NCBI GenBank assembly: GCA_036362985.1
Contig: JAYGXS010000008.1
Coordinates: 27,639,077 to 27,703,076 of the forward strand
Source of the DNA: Ligula intestinalis
Taxonomy: Eukaryota > Platyhelminthes > Cestoda > Diphyllobothriidea > Diphyllobothriidae
Reading direction: 5' to 3'
DNA: 64,000 nucleotides
Shown here piece by piece: positions 20,791 through 32,432 of this stretch; within the stretch, counting starts at the first letter, position 1, and each line of letters starts with the position of its first letter. The position numbers were made by a program, and so were the translations under genes. Under the pieces are notes generated by a model, which worked only from the letters and a program-made list of their open reading frames with translations, was not told the origin of the DNA and ran no database searches.

Positions 20791-20949
20791 GTAACAGTTA
20801 CCAATTGCGTTATCAACTTCTATGTAACGGTCTAGATGTCACTGAAAAAGTCCTCCTGCCAAACGGACGAAAAGTCCTAAAAGTTTAAGAGATGCGAATT
20901 ATAAAGATAAGGCTTGCACATCATGTCTTACGCTTCTGTACAAATTTGC

Positions 20950-23900
20950 AGACCACGATAAGGAGCTCCAAAATCTGAAAATGAAGATATAGAATTTAAA
21001 GAAATCACTTCGCTTCTTCCTTAAAGAGAACAACATAAAGATACCTCAATTCGAGAGTAGCCAGCAGAGGAGGGTCATTACAGAATCATGGGCCGGAGCA
21101 TCTACTGAGGAAATTGAACAGAAACCGCCAACCCGGGCCGTGAAATTGGTAGCTTCCACCTCAAATACCCTCGATGCTGCACGAAAGAACACACTCACCA
21201 AACAACACGCTAAAATCAGAGAAGGAGATTGTACAACTCCCTTTTCTAGTGAAGTCAGTTTGGGCACAGACAGGCTGCAGACAAATCACTGAAAAAAATC
21301 ACAAATGCAGAAGGGAGACAGCACGAAGCCAGCTCTGAACAGTGCCATCCCAGCGTTCAAAAAAAACTATCTCTGGTGATGGTAAGGAAAACACAAAGTC
21401 ACAAGCCATTCCTATCGGTACCTCGAGGGCTTCCGATGGCAGTAGGGCTGAAAATATATCAAGGGTTTCCCTTGACCACCAAAACTGCATAGTTGTTCAA
21501 GGCCTACCTGAGTCAAACGGAACTACTCCAAAGGAATGGATGGATTCGGACGTCGAAAAGTTTCGGGACATGCTAAAAGACATTCTCAGACAACGAGAGA
21601 CAGATGAAGTTTGTGGAGCTTTCAGGGTTGGCAGACAAGTAAGTGAACATTCGGAAACTGTCTGACCTCGACCTATCAAGCGTCTTGGATGACAAAGAAC
21701 AGGTGAACTTGGTTCTGTCCCAGAAAACAGCCCTTCGCCACACACATAAGTTGGTGTTTTTCAGCCGGAATCCTCTCCAGCGGAAGGTCTGAAACGCCCA
21801 GAATTGGTGGCGGAACTACGGAAGAGAGAGAGCTGGAGAGAGCAATCTGGCTATTTTCAGGGACTAACTTATTCAGAAAACTACCGTAGTGCTGTGGGAG
21901 TAGTCAATCCTGATGACGGCTGCGGTCCAGTAGTACAGGCAAACTTGCGCCCAAACGCCGTGGACACTACGGAGTCTTGCCGGCTGAAATTTCGATATAC
22001 TAACGTCCAGAGTTTATTCTCGAAGTTTGATGAACTTCGAATGCAGGAAGCCGATGGGTCCACTGATGTTAAAGCAATTACAGAAACCTGGCTGTCACAG
22101 AGCATCAGTGATTCAGAAGTGGCGCTATGCGGATACCAACTATTTAGATGATACCGAGTTGAACGCCAGGGTGGAGGAGTTGCTGTGTATGTAAAGAACG
22201 AATTTAGTGTGTGCGTGAAGCTTGAAAGTATTTCCCATGGTAAAGAGGCTATTTGGCTGACAATTAACGCACGGGGGTCGCAGTCTCTGGAAGCCGTGAC
22301 TGTCTACCGACCACCGCGGACAAACAGTGATGCAGATGCGCGTTTACTGGTGTGCATAAAGGAGACATAAATTTGGCCTGATGTTGTACTCATGGGTGAC
22401 TTCAATGCGCCCAGCATATGTTGGAACAATTTGCGGGCCAATTGTTCTAAAAACACCTTTAATCACCATCTCCTAAAAACAACACTTGAGGCCCTTCTCA
22501 CACAAAACGTCCTAGTTTTAATTAGAACACGTGGAGGGCAACAAGCTAGTTGTTTAGATCTAGTCTTCACGCAGCATCCCGACACTATAGACGAGGTATG
22601 CTGTCTACCTCCACTAGGTCGAAGTGATCATGCCGTACTTTTGTGGAATTATGGTCTTTACTCGTTACCCCCTGCAGTAGACGAACCAAGGCCGAATATA
22701 TGGTGAGGTGATTACTCACAAATGAGAGTAGAGGCATCACAAATAGACTGGAGTCTTCTTTTCTCTCGGGATGTCACTGAGGACTGGAGTACATTTAAGG
22801 AATGGTTGTTGCAGCTAATGCGCAGTCATTGTCTACTTTCAGCGCCCGAGGTATCTAGCCGACCTCCATGGCTGAACAGGGCTATCATAAGATAGATCAA
22901 TAAAAAAGAAAGCGTTGGAAGAAGTTTCGCAACACAAGCTGCAAAGAAGATTTTGAACAGTACAAAATCGAGTGGAACAAGTTGAAAAATGGTTTTCAAA
23001 GCATGACGGGACTTTGACAGCGATCTACTTCGTCGAGCTGTCAATAATACAAAGTTGCTATGCAGTTATTTACGGAAAAGCACACGTAACAGGAACCTGA
23101 TTCCTGTTATACAAACTGATGTTGGTCACGAAATCTCCGACTGTAAAAACAAAGCAGAACATTTTGCTGATTTCTTTTAGTCTGTCTTCACCATAGAACC
23201 TCCTTTCGTCGCAACTGTTGACGAGGTCATAGAAGCACCAAATTTTGGGGACGATTTTTCAAGAACAAAAAAGCTTGAAGGAATGTAAATCTCCGGGTCT
23301 AGATGAAATTCCTGCCAAATTGCTAACGGAACTTGCTAGAGAGCTAGCTTAACCCCTTTCATTAGTGCGCCAGAAACCGTTTGATACTGGAATACTTCCT
23401 ACGGACTGGAAATTAGCGCATATTACACCACTTTACAAAAGCGTGTTCGTGCATCTGCGTATAACTACAGACCCGTGAGGCTGACCTCCATATGCTGCAA
23501 AGTAATGGAGAAGATCATCAAGAAGCAATTGATGATGTATTGTGAAACTCGCAATATATTGTCGAAAGCGCAATTCGGATTCCGTAGGTCAAGGTCATGA
23601 GTAAAAAACTTGCTTTATGCGATGCAAAGCTGCACAAATGCAACTGATGCAAAAGAAACCGTACATGCAGCCTACATTGATTTCAGGAAGGCCTTCGACA
23701 GTGTTCCACACCAATGTCTCCTGCATAAGTTGAGGCTGATGGGTATCGGAGGCAGACTTCTTACGTGGATTGAGAATTTCCTATCTGTTCGTTTCAAACA
23801 GTGTGTGTAGGATGAAAACAATCAAGGCCGACAGTCATCGAGAGTGGAGTCCCTCAAGGTTCAGTACTCGGACCCACCCTCTTACTCTGGTTCGTTAATG

Positions 23901-24010
23901 ATTGGGTACAGGAATTGGACTGCGAGTGTGCCATGTTTGCAGGTGACATAAAATATGGAGGGTCGTCAGGTTTGCTGCCGATGAAGATCACTTCCAGGAA
24001 AATCTTTGTC
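20950..24010 (+). mobile_element. CR1/Jockey-like LINE, ORF1 plus endonuclease-RT, decayed
   Basis: ORF1-type sequence (about 20960-21780) starts with a heptad-like region (LKKSLRFFLKENNIKIPQFE) and includes NCIVVQGLPES and 'DEVCGAFRVGRQ'. ORF2 starts near 21985 with an APE endonuclease: 'KFRYTNVQSLFSKFDELR', 'AITETWL', MGDFNAP at about 22391, GRSDHAVL at about 22619. The RT follows: SPGLDEIPAKLL (about 23296), KAQFGFRRSRS, IDFRKAFDSVPHQCLLHKL (23679) and GVPQGSVLGP-type words. YADD has become FAGD near 23938, an inactivating change. The copy then stops, so it is 3' truncated at about 24010. At least six stops or frameshifts are present. Confidence 0.85.
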
Positions 24011-24119
24011 GATTAAATTGCACGGCAGTAACCCAAACTGGTATAGTTTTTAGTCTAATCGGAGTTGCCGTACAGGACATTCGCTGATTAAGACCGCTAG
24101 TTCTTACACGAGCGGCCCC

Positions 24120-24425
24120 AACACTAATTTCATGTCACTATTCCCCCTATCAGTTCCTTTACTTATCCTCTACCACCCAAACCTGCTAAATTCTACATGT
24201 CTTCTCGCCTCACCCCATTCCTCCCAAACGCTCCAGAAGCTTATTTTGGTTTACCCTCTCCCCATTTTTCCCTGCCAGAAAGCGAGGCCCCTAGATATCT
24301 ATCTTTTCAGCCATCCATTGTTGGCTACCCGTATGCTGACAGCTACATACCTGTCAGTACTTATTCCACAAAAACTAATAATAATATGTTTATTATGCCA
24401 GTTTACGGGCAATTGTAAAGAGTTG
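24120..24425 (+). other. Proline-rich frame, possible LINE ORF1 scrap
   Basis: The 73-codon frame 24197-24418 (SSRLTPFLPNAPEAYFGLPS, then YADSYIPVSTYSTKTNNN) is Pro/Ser/Tyr-rich, like the ORF1-type segment at 29120-29850. It may be a piece of the same retroelement family. The evidence is compositional only. Confidence 0.25.
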
Positions 24426-24477
24426 GTAATGCACCTCTTGGGCACCTTCCATCACCTCGAAAACCGGAAAAAAACCT

Positions 24478-24564
24478 TAAACAAACTCCCTATGTTGCAG
24501 CCAGTATTGGTTTTGTTTCAGGTTTTTTGTTTTGGCAATACTGGGTGAGATAGGGAGTTTGTTT
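24478..24564. repeat. Imperfect 30-bp hairpin
   Basis: The left arm 'aaacaaactccctatgttgc'/'agccagtattgg' (24478-24510) pairs with the right arm 'ggcaatactgggtga'/'gatagggagtttgttt' (24534-24564), with a small indel in the middle, around a T-rich loop. It is not associated with a gene and could be a miniature foldback element. Confidence 0.7.
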
Positions 24565-24989
24565 CAAGTGAAAAAACCTGCCTTCAAAGGTATGATATGA
24601 ACGGAATAAATGTACAGTTGCCAGCTGAGTTGACTAATCAGCAGGAGAAATGTTTCCTATCGTTTAAAAACCTTAGTTCCAGACGGAGAGGGCTGGCACA
24701 AGAACACAGTGTTCTCAGTTTTCCTTCAATGGTTGTCGGCAAAAGTTGCGCGCTATCGGCTGAAGGGTTAGCAGACTGCGGGCTGCTGCTTCAGCAGCTT
24801 TATCTTCAGCATGGAGCCAGGCGGGGTTCAAAGTCCACGAGCACCATCGGACTGAAAGAGAGATTCCACCGAGTCAGCACCCAAAATTCGTCAAAGTTGT
24901 CTTGAATGTAGAAAACTAGTTATAGCTCTCTTTTACATAAGGTAGTTTTGCTGGGTTTTAATATTTTTGGGCAGCTTATTCCAGATTGA

Positions 24990-26350
24990 TATGGCATTTA
25001 CTGAAGAGAATTGCCGGTACTTAACTGTACATGCCATAGGAAGAAATAAAAATACGTCTTGATGATGGCGCGTCGAGAGTGCTCAAGCTCCCTTATTTTA
25101 CTAAGGGGATTAAAGGTTTGACCATTCAAAAGTTTAAACAGTAAAAAAGACCCTTCTGCAATCGACGAAGCCATAGGGGATCCAGCTTTATAAGTGTGCA
25201 CCTTTGTTGGTAGGTTAAAATACGGTATTCTGTAGTGAAAACGCTTCTAGTGAAGAAGTGGTGCACCAATTCTATTTTCTTCCGTTCACTAGTGCGCAGA
25301 AGACTGAATAGGGGTGAGCAGCATTCAACACTAGGTCTCACGTACATATTATAAAGGGTAGTTCTAACCTTGATAGTCGTAAAATTTCTAAGAATAAATC
25401 CGGTGGTTCGGCGTGCTTTCGAGACTATCAGGGCACAGTGCTCTGACAAATTGAGACTATTAGAGTAGGATATGCCCAAATCCTTGATAACTCCTGGGAC
25501 ATTTAGTTCGTGGCCGTCAATGCTTATTTCCGGTTGATGATCGTCGCCGACAACCAAAACGGAACATTTGTGCCATGAAAGGGTGAGGCACCATGTACAA
25601 CACCACTGGGCGAAGGCCTGAAGATCCATTTTTATCAGCTCAAGCACGATGTTCGGATCTGCCGGTTTATATCGATAAGCGACTTTTAAATCATCAGCGT
25701 ACATGAAGGGTCTGCCATACTGAAAACAATCTGAAACGTCGTTGACAAACAGGCAAAATAGGAGTGGACCCAGTACACTACCCTGCATAACTCCACTCCT
25801 CACATGCGTGGGTTTGGAGATAACATTGGAAATTTTTACTCGTTGTGTGCAAGCTGAAGGAGGCTAGTTTCAGAAGGAGAAGGTTATGTTCGACCCGATC
25901 AAAGGCCTTAGTAAAATCAAAAAAGACGCTATAAGTGGCAAAACCACTGTCTCTAGCTTGCAGTTCATAATCGAAGAAAGAGAGCTGACAGGTGTCACAA
26001 GATCGTTTCTCAAGAAAGCCATGTTGAGCTGTATTGAGCAGGTTGTTCTCTGTCAAGTGTCGCATCATCTTTTCTTTATATTAGGTCTCCAAGATCTTCG
26101 ATGCTGCGGGAAGTGTATTTATTGGCCTAAAGTTGTCGAATGACGTGGATCGGCCATGCTTGCGAATAAACATTATGTGCGATTCCTTCCACAACGAAGG
26201 AAAGGTTTCGCTCTCAAGAGCAAGTTTAAATACCTTACACAGAATAGACGGAAAGATATCATTCGCTTCAGCTCTTAGAAGGCTAAATGGGACGCCATCT
26301 GGTCCTGGACTATAGGATTGACGATAACGACGAATGGCTACAGTCACATC
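24990..26350 (-). mobile_element. CR1/Jockey-like LINE reverse transcriptase fragment
   Basis: The minus strand reads in order: 'SYSPGPDGVPFSLLRA' (about 26318), 'FPSLWKESHIMFIRKHG', FRPINTLPAASKILET, then 'AQHGFLEKRSCDTCQLS' (26030), 'FFDFTKAFDRVEHNLLLLKL' (25930), and a 225-codon frame (25803-25126) with MQGSVLGPLLFCLFVNDV, the catalytic 'YADDLKVAYRY' and the thumb-side 'CLTLSWHKCSVLVVG'. The YADD box is intact. It is 5' truncated (no endonuclease) and frameshifted at 25780 and 26070, with an untranslated tail down to about 24930. The family is distinct from the LINE at 20950-24010. Confidence 0.85.
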
Positions 26351-26429
26351 CCAGACGGTAAAACTTATGGTTTCGAGTATGGCACCCGTCCAAACCTGGA
26401 TAACCGGATAACCCTATCGTCCTGATAGG

Positions 26430-27013
26430 GTAAATGCACTCACCTAAAAATAAGCTTTTAAGTGACTTGCAGCATGGTTTCCTACCCAGAAGATCATGCG
26501 AGATATGTCACTTAGCTTTTCTTAACCACGTCACTTCCCTCCGTAATGAGCAGCAATCCCTGGTTGTTATCCTCTTTGACCTGAGCAAAGCCTTCGACAA
26601 GGTACTGCACAGATGGCTTCTGGTAAAATTGGAAGCCATTGGCATCCACCCTACTCTCCTCGACTTCATCGGTTCCTACTTGTCTAACCGCAGCCAGAAG
26701 GTCCAAGTAGGTAATAGTTACTCCACTTCTCAGCTGATCACGAGTGGCATTTTTCAAGGCACTGTCGTGGGTCCTTTACTCTTCCTTCTAAAAAATAAAC
26801 GAAATTTCGACTGTTCTTAACAATTCACACCATGTCATTTATGCAGACGATCTCAAATGCATATACTCAATTTCTAAGGACACGGCAAGTATATGCGTTG
26901 ATAAAATATATGCGGACCTACTTACACTCTCACGTTGGAGTGCTACCTGGCAGATGGAATTCTCTCCATCTAAGTGTAGTTTCATGTGTTGCGGTCTCGC
27001 CAGCTCGTCGCTA
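26430..27013 (+). mobile_element. LINE reverse transcriptase fragment
   Basis: The plus frame 26434-26820 reads 'DLQHGFLPRRSCEICHLAFL', 'VILFDLSKAFDKVLHRWLLV' and 'QLITSGIFQGTVVGPLLFLL', a clear RT fingers-palm with the Gly-Pro box. After a frameshift the second motif 'HVIYADDLKCIYS' follows near 26825-26865, then 'FSPSKCSFMCCGLASSS'. The sequence loses RT similarity at about 27013. It lies tail-to-head near the minus-strand LINE, so 26350-26430 is a junction between two opposing insertions. Confidence 0.8.
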
Positions 27014-27613
27014 AACTCCGCAGTCTACAAGGTCACATTTTCGGCGTTACGTTGATGATCAGGTGACCTCTGCAATTCCCTCATCTTCCTGACTCTGTTC
27101 TCCGTGATGGCCTCCTCCGGTCTCATCTCCCTGATGTTCGACAATGAAGCCAGTCGGGCGGTGTAACAATGGTGAATGACAGCCTCTGCTGTTATATGAT
27201 TTCTCCAATTGCAAGAAGCGTTTCCAACCGTCATTCGTTCTCATCAATAGTCCTGTCTCATTCGCACTACCATCAATCCTCTCAACCAACCCCCTTTTTT
27301 TGTAGCAGTTTTTTTCTCCTACGTTTTGTTTTTTAAGCGGGGTTTCGCTGAACTCCGCCCCAACTTAAATGGTAGGATTTTTTTTTCACTGCTTCCTCCT
27401 GAGTTCACCATGCGTTGACAACTATTTTAAAACGACGATATGTTGGTGACTACGAATTAATCTACCATCTTTTCTAAACGCTCCCGCTGTCTTTGTGGTT
27501 GTTTCGTGGAAAGCAGCATTTATCAACTTTGTATTTATTTTTCCACAGCACTGAGTTTGCAATGATGAGGCCCTCCGGCCCTCAAATATAAAATTTATTT
27601 ATTTATTTATTTG
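27014..27613 (+). mobile_element. Retroelement 3' segment with (ATTT)n tail
   Basis: This segment continues from the truncated RT but has no assignable motif. It ends in AATGATGAGGCCCTCCGG.. and a short (ATTT)n array (27592-27613), the kind of microsatellite tail left by CR1-like LINEs. It may be the 3' UTR of the preceding fragment after internal deletion, or a separate insertion. Confidence 0.5.
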
Positions 27614-28518
27614 AACGATTGGTCTCATAGATGGCTGCTGTCCTTAAATTCTATCAAATGCCCTCTGCTGTGCCTGGGAAATCGAAATGTGGTGACTTAT
27701 GCGCGACCCTGCCATCTGAACGGAATCCTTCTGCAAGAAATAGAAATACATATGGATCTCGGCATCAAAAATTACAGACCAAATCAAACCTTCTACACAA
27801 TGTTGTAAGGCGGCTAAAACTGTAACTTCAATGTTGTACGCCATCAAGCGGGCATTCACGGTTTTTGATGAAGACAGTTTCTCGAAAATCTTCGGTTCTT
27901 TCATAAGGCCACATCTTGAATACGCGATTTAAGCCTGGAGACCGTGGATGCGGCAGGATTATAACGTACTTGAGAGGGGGCAGCGGCGAGCAAAAAAATT
28001 AGTAAGAGGCCAAGATTCACTACCATATTAGATCCGCCTAAATTACCTTAATCACTATCCTTTGAGTTATAGGCAGTTACGCGGAGATTTGATGCAAACC
28101 TTTCGTATCGTGCGTGGCTTTGACTGCGCTATCATGTGTGAAGACTTCTTCCAACTTGCCACTACAAATAATCTCCGGGGGCATCCCTTCAAACTTTATG
28201 TGCCCCGAGGATGATTGGATGTACGGAAGAATTTTTTATCTAATCGTGTCGTGGACCCGTGGAATAACCTTCCCGAGGCGATTGTTACGTTCCAATCTGT
28301 GGAGATATTCAAGCACCGACTTGATATACACATGCTGCAACACAACGTGAACTATTTGACAAATTAACCTTGAAACACCACTGCACCATGTGACTGTCTA
28401 TATTTTACTGACTGAAAACTTGTTAAAATTGTTTATAATTCTTGAGATTTTGATGTGACAAATAGGAAGTTCAAAGGCGCAAGCCCATTTTTCTCTCAAA
28501 TATACTGACTGACTGACA
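27614..28518 (+). mobile_element. CR1-like LINE 3' end
   Basis: It starts abruptly inside ORF2 with 'WSHRWLLSLNSIKCPLLCLG', the helix just after the YADD sheet. Several stops and frameshifts follow. Near 28245 it reads 'RVVDPWNNLPEAIVTFQSVE' then 'IFKHRLDIHMLQ', the classic CR1 C terminus, ending with a stop at about 28366. The 3' UTR ends in tactgactgactgac (28500-28516), a short TGAC microsatellite tail. The start directly abuts the (ATTT)n tail of the preceding segment. Confidence 0.8.
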
Positions 28519-28579
28519 GCAACTGATATAAGCTTAAGCAGTAAGTTTATTCTGAATTCCTGACTGTTTTCTTTGTTAG

Positions 28580-28846
28580 TCTACTCGCTGCCATTGACAT
28601 CCAAGCCCAAGCGGCGTCTGCGAAAAGCAAACATCATTACTGATATCAGTCTTCAGCCTGACAATAGTATTCAGCCAGATCTGAATGCCAATCAACTAGA
28701 TTTGCCTGCAATGAAAAATTGCAACGAGATTATGTTGAAATTTGGGTCAGTGCTCTCAATCCTTGGGACCCTATTTTACGGGAACCTCTGTGCAGTTTCC
28801 TCCCAAGAATGCAAACGATTAGATACTCTGGTCAATTTGGTCGCAA
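28580..28846 (+). CDS. Possible exon of an unassigned gene
   Basis: The acceptor gactgttttctttgttag ends at 28579. The frame (two leading bases, then 88 codons plus one base) stays open to a strong donor, GTCGCAA|GTGAGT at 28847. The product opens YSLPLTSKPKRRLRKANI (basic) and later has LPAMKNCNEIMLKFG and SSQECKRLDTLVNLVA. Good splice sites at both ends and amphipathic composition favour a genuine exon. I recognise no family and cannot find partners in phase. It sits between two LINE fragments, so a retroelement origin is not excluded. Confidence 0.35.
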
Positions 28847-29099
28847 GTGAGTCGCAGGATAGGCAAAAAGGACGTACAATTTTATTTTAAAAAACGTTCG
28901 GAAATCACTTCGGCCAGTGGAAGTTGCCATGCATTACCTCTACTCCTGCGGATTAAACTAAAAAATAGCAGATGCTATTAGACTGTCATCTCGCAGTACC
29001 AACCCACCAATTTAAGTCAAGCTATTTTCATCCATTGAAGTAGACTGCATTTTAAAACAGCAAGAGCTCGTTTCCGAATATTTTAAAAATACAAAGTAT

Positions 29100-29998
29100 T
29101 TCCTTTGTCAGGATCTCACCCCAATGGGGCGAAGAAAAGCGTTGAGTTCTTCTGATAAAGTTGTTAATTCACCAAAACCGGTTGAAGTTCCTGGTCGTAG
29201 CCCTAGGAAGCCTAGAGAGCCATTGACTTTTACTTCTGGTTAACCTGGGTTACTGCTCCCCAGTACTGCAACTGTCACCTCTGCCTCAAGTCACCACACA
29301 TCCCCGTCTACTTCACACTTAGATGCTTTCCCAGTTGCCATAGCTAATAATTCTGATAGCCCTCCTAGAAATTTCGAAAAGCCCTCTACGTCCCGTAGAC
29401 CAACAGCATCGTTATTCGAAAAGATTCCTCCCTAACCTTCTATTAAATCACCCAATTCAGGTCGTCGAAATGGTATGATCCGGAACTCAACCGCGACCAT
29501 GCAGCCTTCCCAAACACTTACTTAGCCTATACAACAGGAAACTCACAAACATATAGGTTACCCTACTTATCACAACTATTATACTTGACCAGGATTTTCA
29601 CCGCTTAATCCTCAAAGTAACCTTACCTCACCCACCAGCCTCTATTTTCCACCTTGGTTTTCCCAATTTCCCGGTAACCATCAGCAAGTTTATCACGGCA
29701 CTAATCCCTATGGCCTGTCGATGTCACAGAGCTATCTACTTGCAGCTTTAAGCTATTCCTTTTAGCCTTCTAATGCCAATTGCCCTGATCCAGTTGGTGG
29801 CTATTCTCCAAACTTCCAATTCAATTACCCACCTCCAAATTTGTATTACTAAATAAAGATAACACTAGTTCGCTTACTCCGTCTACATCAGATATCATCT
29901 TGCTAAATACAAGATCTGTTATAAATAAGATGGCTCAATTTAGAGCTATGGCTAGATATTCTTTCGAATATCCAAACCGAATATAAGATAATCGCAGG
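29100..29998 (+). mobile_element. LINE ORF1 and start of endonuclease ORF, cut by the assembly gap
   Basis: From ATGGGGCGAAGAAAAGC (29123) a Ser/Pro-rich frame runs with scattered stops: 'SSSDKVVNSPKPVEVPGR', 'SPSTSHLDAFPVAIANNS', 'TSPTSLYFPPWFSQFPGN'. It then reaches 'DIILLNTRSVINKMAQFRAM' (about 29892-29950), the usual N terminus of a CR1-type APE endonuclease ('lLNaRSl.nK..el'). The sequence stops at the gap 48 bases later, so the remaining ORF2 is unseen. Confidence 0.65.
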
Positions 29999-30098
29999 NN
30001 NNNNNNNNNNNNNNNNNNNNNNNNNNNNNNNNNNNNNNNNNNNNNNNNNNNNNNNNNNNNNNNNNNNNNNNNNNNNNNNNNNNNNNNNNNNNNNNNNN
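29999..30098. other. Assembly gap (100 N)
   Basis: Exactly 100 undetermined bases, the conventional size for a gap of unknown length. Any protein frame drawn across it (for example 30259-29903 minus) is not real. Confidence 0.99.
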
Positions 30099-30252
30099 CC
30101 GAAATGTGCCCGAGTCACGAAATCAGTAATTGTAAGCCACTCAAAGGAAATAGCGTAGCAAGCTAAGAAATGAGCACATGTCATGTGATCATGAGTCATG
30201 CGATCAGAAACCATAAGCCACCCAACGGTAGTAGTGTAGTATGCTAAGAAGT
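30099..30252. repeat. Tandem repeat beside the gap, unit about 75 bp
   Basis: Two diverged copies: 'gagtcacgaaatcagtaatt'..'gtaagccactcaaagg'..'tagcgtagcaagctaagaa' (30112-30169) and 'gagtcatgcgatcagaaacc'..'ataagccacccaacgg'..'agtgtagtatgctaagaag' (30189-30251). The array abuts the N gap and probably extends into it. Confidence 0.7.
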
Positions 30253-30639
30253 GTTCCAAACCAAAATAGGCAAAAAATATAATTAAGAATAACCATCTTC
30301 TTTCAAAATTTAAGTAGGTGGTTATTCTAGGTTAGGAAACCTCCCGACCCCTGGAGACAACCTCACCCTTTTTTCACTCAAATAAAAATCAAATCAGAGC
30401 TTTTTGACTTTTATTCTTGCCGAAACCGTGTTCCAAAGCTAACGAACTGGTAGAGCAGCTAGTATGTGTCCCAATGTATAGTTTTTGACCTAAGCTATCT
30501 GGCAGCGCCTTTGCAGGTTATTATTGCAAGTCTTCAGCGGAAGCGTAAATATCCCCAATGATATGGCATGCTTCTTCTCGCTGGGCGTGAACAGCTCCGC
30601 TACAGGCCTACGCCGTCGAAAACGGCAATGATCTGGCAT

Positions 30640-30965
30640 ACCTAACACATATGTTAATAAATAACATTTTGACATCTCATGCTGGAGTATGTTTCTTAAC
30701 CACGACGGTCAGCTTGCAAGTTACACCAACTATACCTCCTTCTCGCGAGTTGGTCTCGCTCCCGGTAAATTTGATATCCTCTAGTTTATGTTTCGGAGTA
30801 GACGATATTCGTTGTAAGTCAGGTTTCAATCAGAGCCATTATGTCTGTTTTATTTCATTTACCACGTTTGTAAGTTCGTCCAACTTGGTAAACAACCCGT
30901 CTACGTTTGCCGAGACAATCATTTGTAATAATTTCTTCATAAAGGATTCTTTCTAATGGTGACAT
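30640..30965 (-). mobile_element. LINE endonuclease N-terminal fragment
   Basis: The minus strand gives 'MIVSANVDGLFTKLDELTNV' (about 30915-30860), then after a stop a 'TWL'-like region and 'KLEDIKFTGSETNSREGGIV', matching the APE-endonuclease opening 'aNvrSL..KldEL...v' and '...R.GGV.vyv'. It is short, frameshifted and isolated. The overlapping plus frame of 101 codons (30651-30956) is its shadow. Confidence 0.6.
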
Positions 30966-32430
30966 CTTAAGTCAGAGGAAACGCCTCCTTGTTCGGATTA
31001 TTCGGCTGTCTTTTATGTCCAGGCCTTTACCTTATATTAATTCTATTCTCCATTTCTTTCCGAAGGTCCCTCAGTTCCAATCGTTCCCTCGGCTCGTAGT
31101 CCCGCTAAGAAAGCGTTTTTCATGATTCCATAATTCATCTTGACTTTAATGAAAATTTTCTTACTTATAGAAATTGCTCGTATTACACTTATTTTGGATG
31201 ACTAATGCAGAAATTCTCCAAATAATAAATCGTAAGAAATACAAAACATTTGATACTTGAACGACCTAAAGCGTACTTTTGGTGTTTTAAGGTTGCTTCA
31301 TTTATCTTTAGTGTCCGCGCGCACTGTTCTGCAGCGTTTTGTAAATTTCGCGCGAGCTAATGATTTTGTTGTACTATTTTCTTTCAACTATTAATGTAAG
31401 TTTTTACTCATGTGACTCTTTAAATAATTACACGTTTACTTCGTTAAAACCGTTTTTTACACAAATATGATGTCTGCATCAAGACCTCTAAAATATTTTA
31501 ATTTTCAAATGATTATATACATATAGTGCAGGACATTATAAAATACAGAATATTGAAGTTTATGCCGGCGCACGATTGTAGCCACTTAAGGAAACTGCTG
31601 CCAGTAAAATTTTATGATGATTCAATTCCTCACAAATCTATATCTTGCCAGCACCATCCCAGCATTAATGCATTGTCCCGTAGAAAATCCGGGGCAATAA
31701 GGGTTGTGGAGAGACCCGGGGAAGGCAATACAGCAATAAGACGTCTGTTAAAGAGTTATATTTACGATTTATATTCCAAGTCTATATGAAATTTCCGAAT
31801 ACGGTTTTACATTTAGAACTGAAACATGTCATATTCACTACCAGTAGATAATGAAACAAGTGATCCATCTTTTCAACCTTTCACCTATAACTTACTTAGG
31901 TGAACACTATGGAATAACTGAATCGCATTTTTGCCCACAGTTCGCCCATATGACTCTTAATTGCTCAAAATGGCCAATATTTTACCACCATCGGGATAAA
32001 ACATCATATGGGAAGTGTACATGCATCCTAGTTACAAACGCCTTAGGCCGGTTAGCTGTAAATTTGACCATTTTCATACATTTTACTATGTCCTGTAATA
32101 AGATGTCACCAGATATAACCAATCCTACCTGCATCGTGCCCCACGCAACATGTGACTGCTGCACTAATGTTTTGTGCTACAATACTAAAGTAAAGTTTCG
32201 ACCGTTAACTGATTCTTCTCACAACTGCCGTGTGTGCGTCTTCGACCGCAGCTTCTGCTCATGTATGAACAAAACACAACAGGACCGAATTTTCTGCTTT
32301 TCTTCTTTGTGGCAGCGAACATTTTAGCACGGTATATAAACCCTATCGGTCGCTTAACGTTCATAAGTTTTCCGTTTGATTCTGCGACGAAAAAAGCTAT
32401 TTAATGGGATGACCTGTCTTTTTACTTCCT
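30966..32430. other. No gene seen
   Basis: AT-rich. Frames 31526-31789 (87 codons, plus) and 31851-32327 (158 codons, plus, Cys/His-rich) are open but have no recognisable domain or splice framework. Confidence 0.4.
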
Positions 32431-32432
32431 AG

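Noticed and set aside
28660..28760. Bromodomain beginning (LPAMKNCNEIMLK resembles a BET helix)
   Set aside because: The following residues lack the WPF/ZA-loop and other conserved bromodomain positions, so the resemblance is too short.
29903..30259. 118-codon minus-strand ORF
   Set aside because: It spans the 100-base N gap and is not a real continuous frame.
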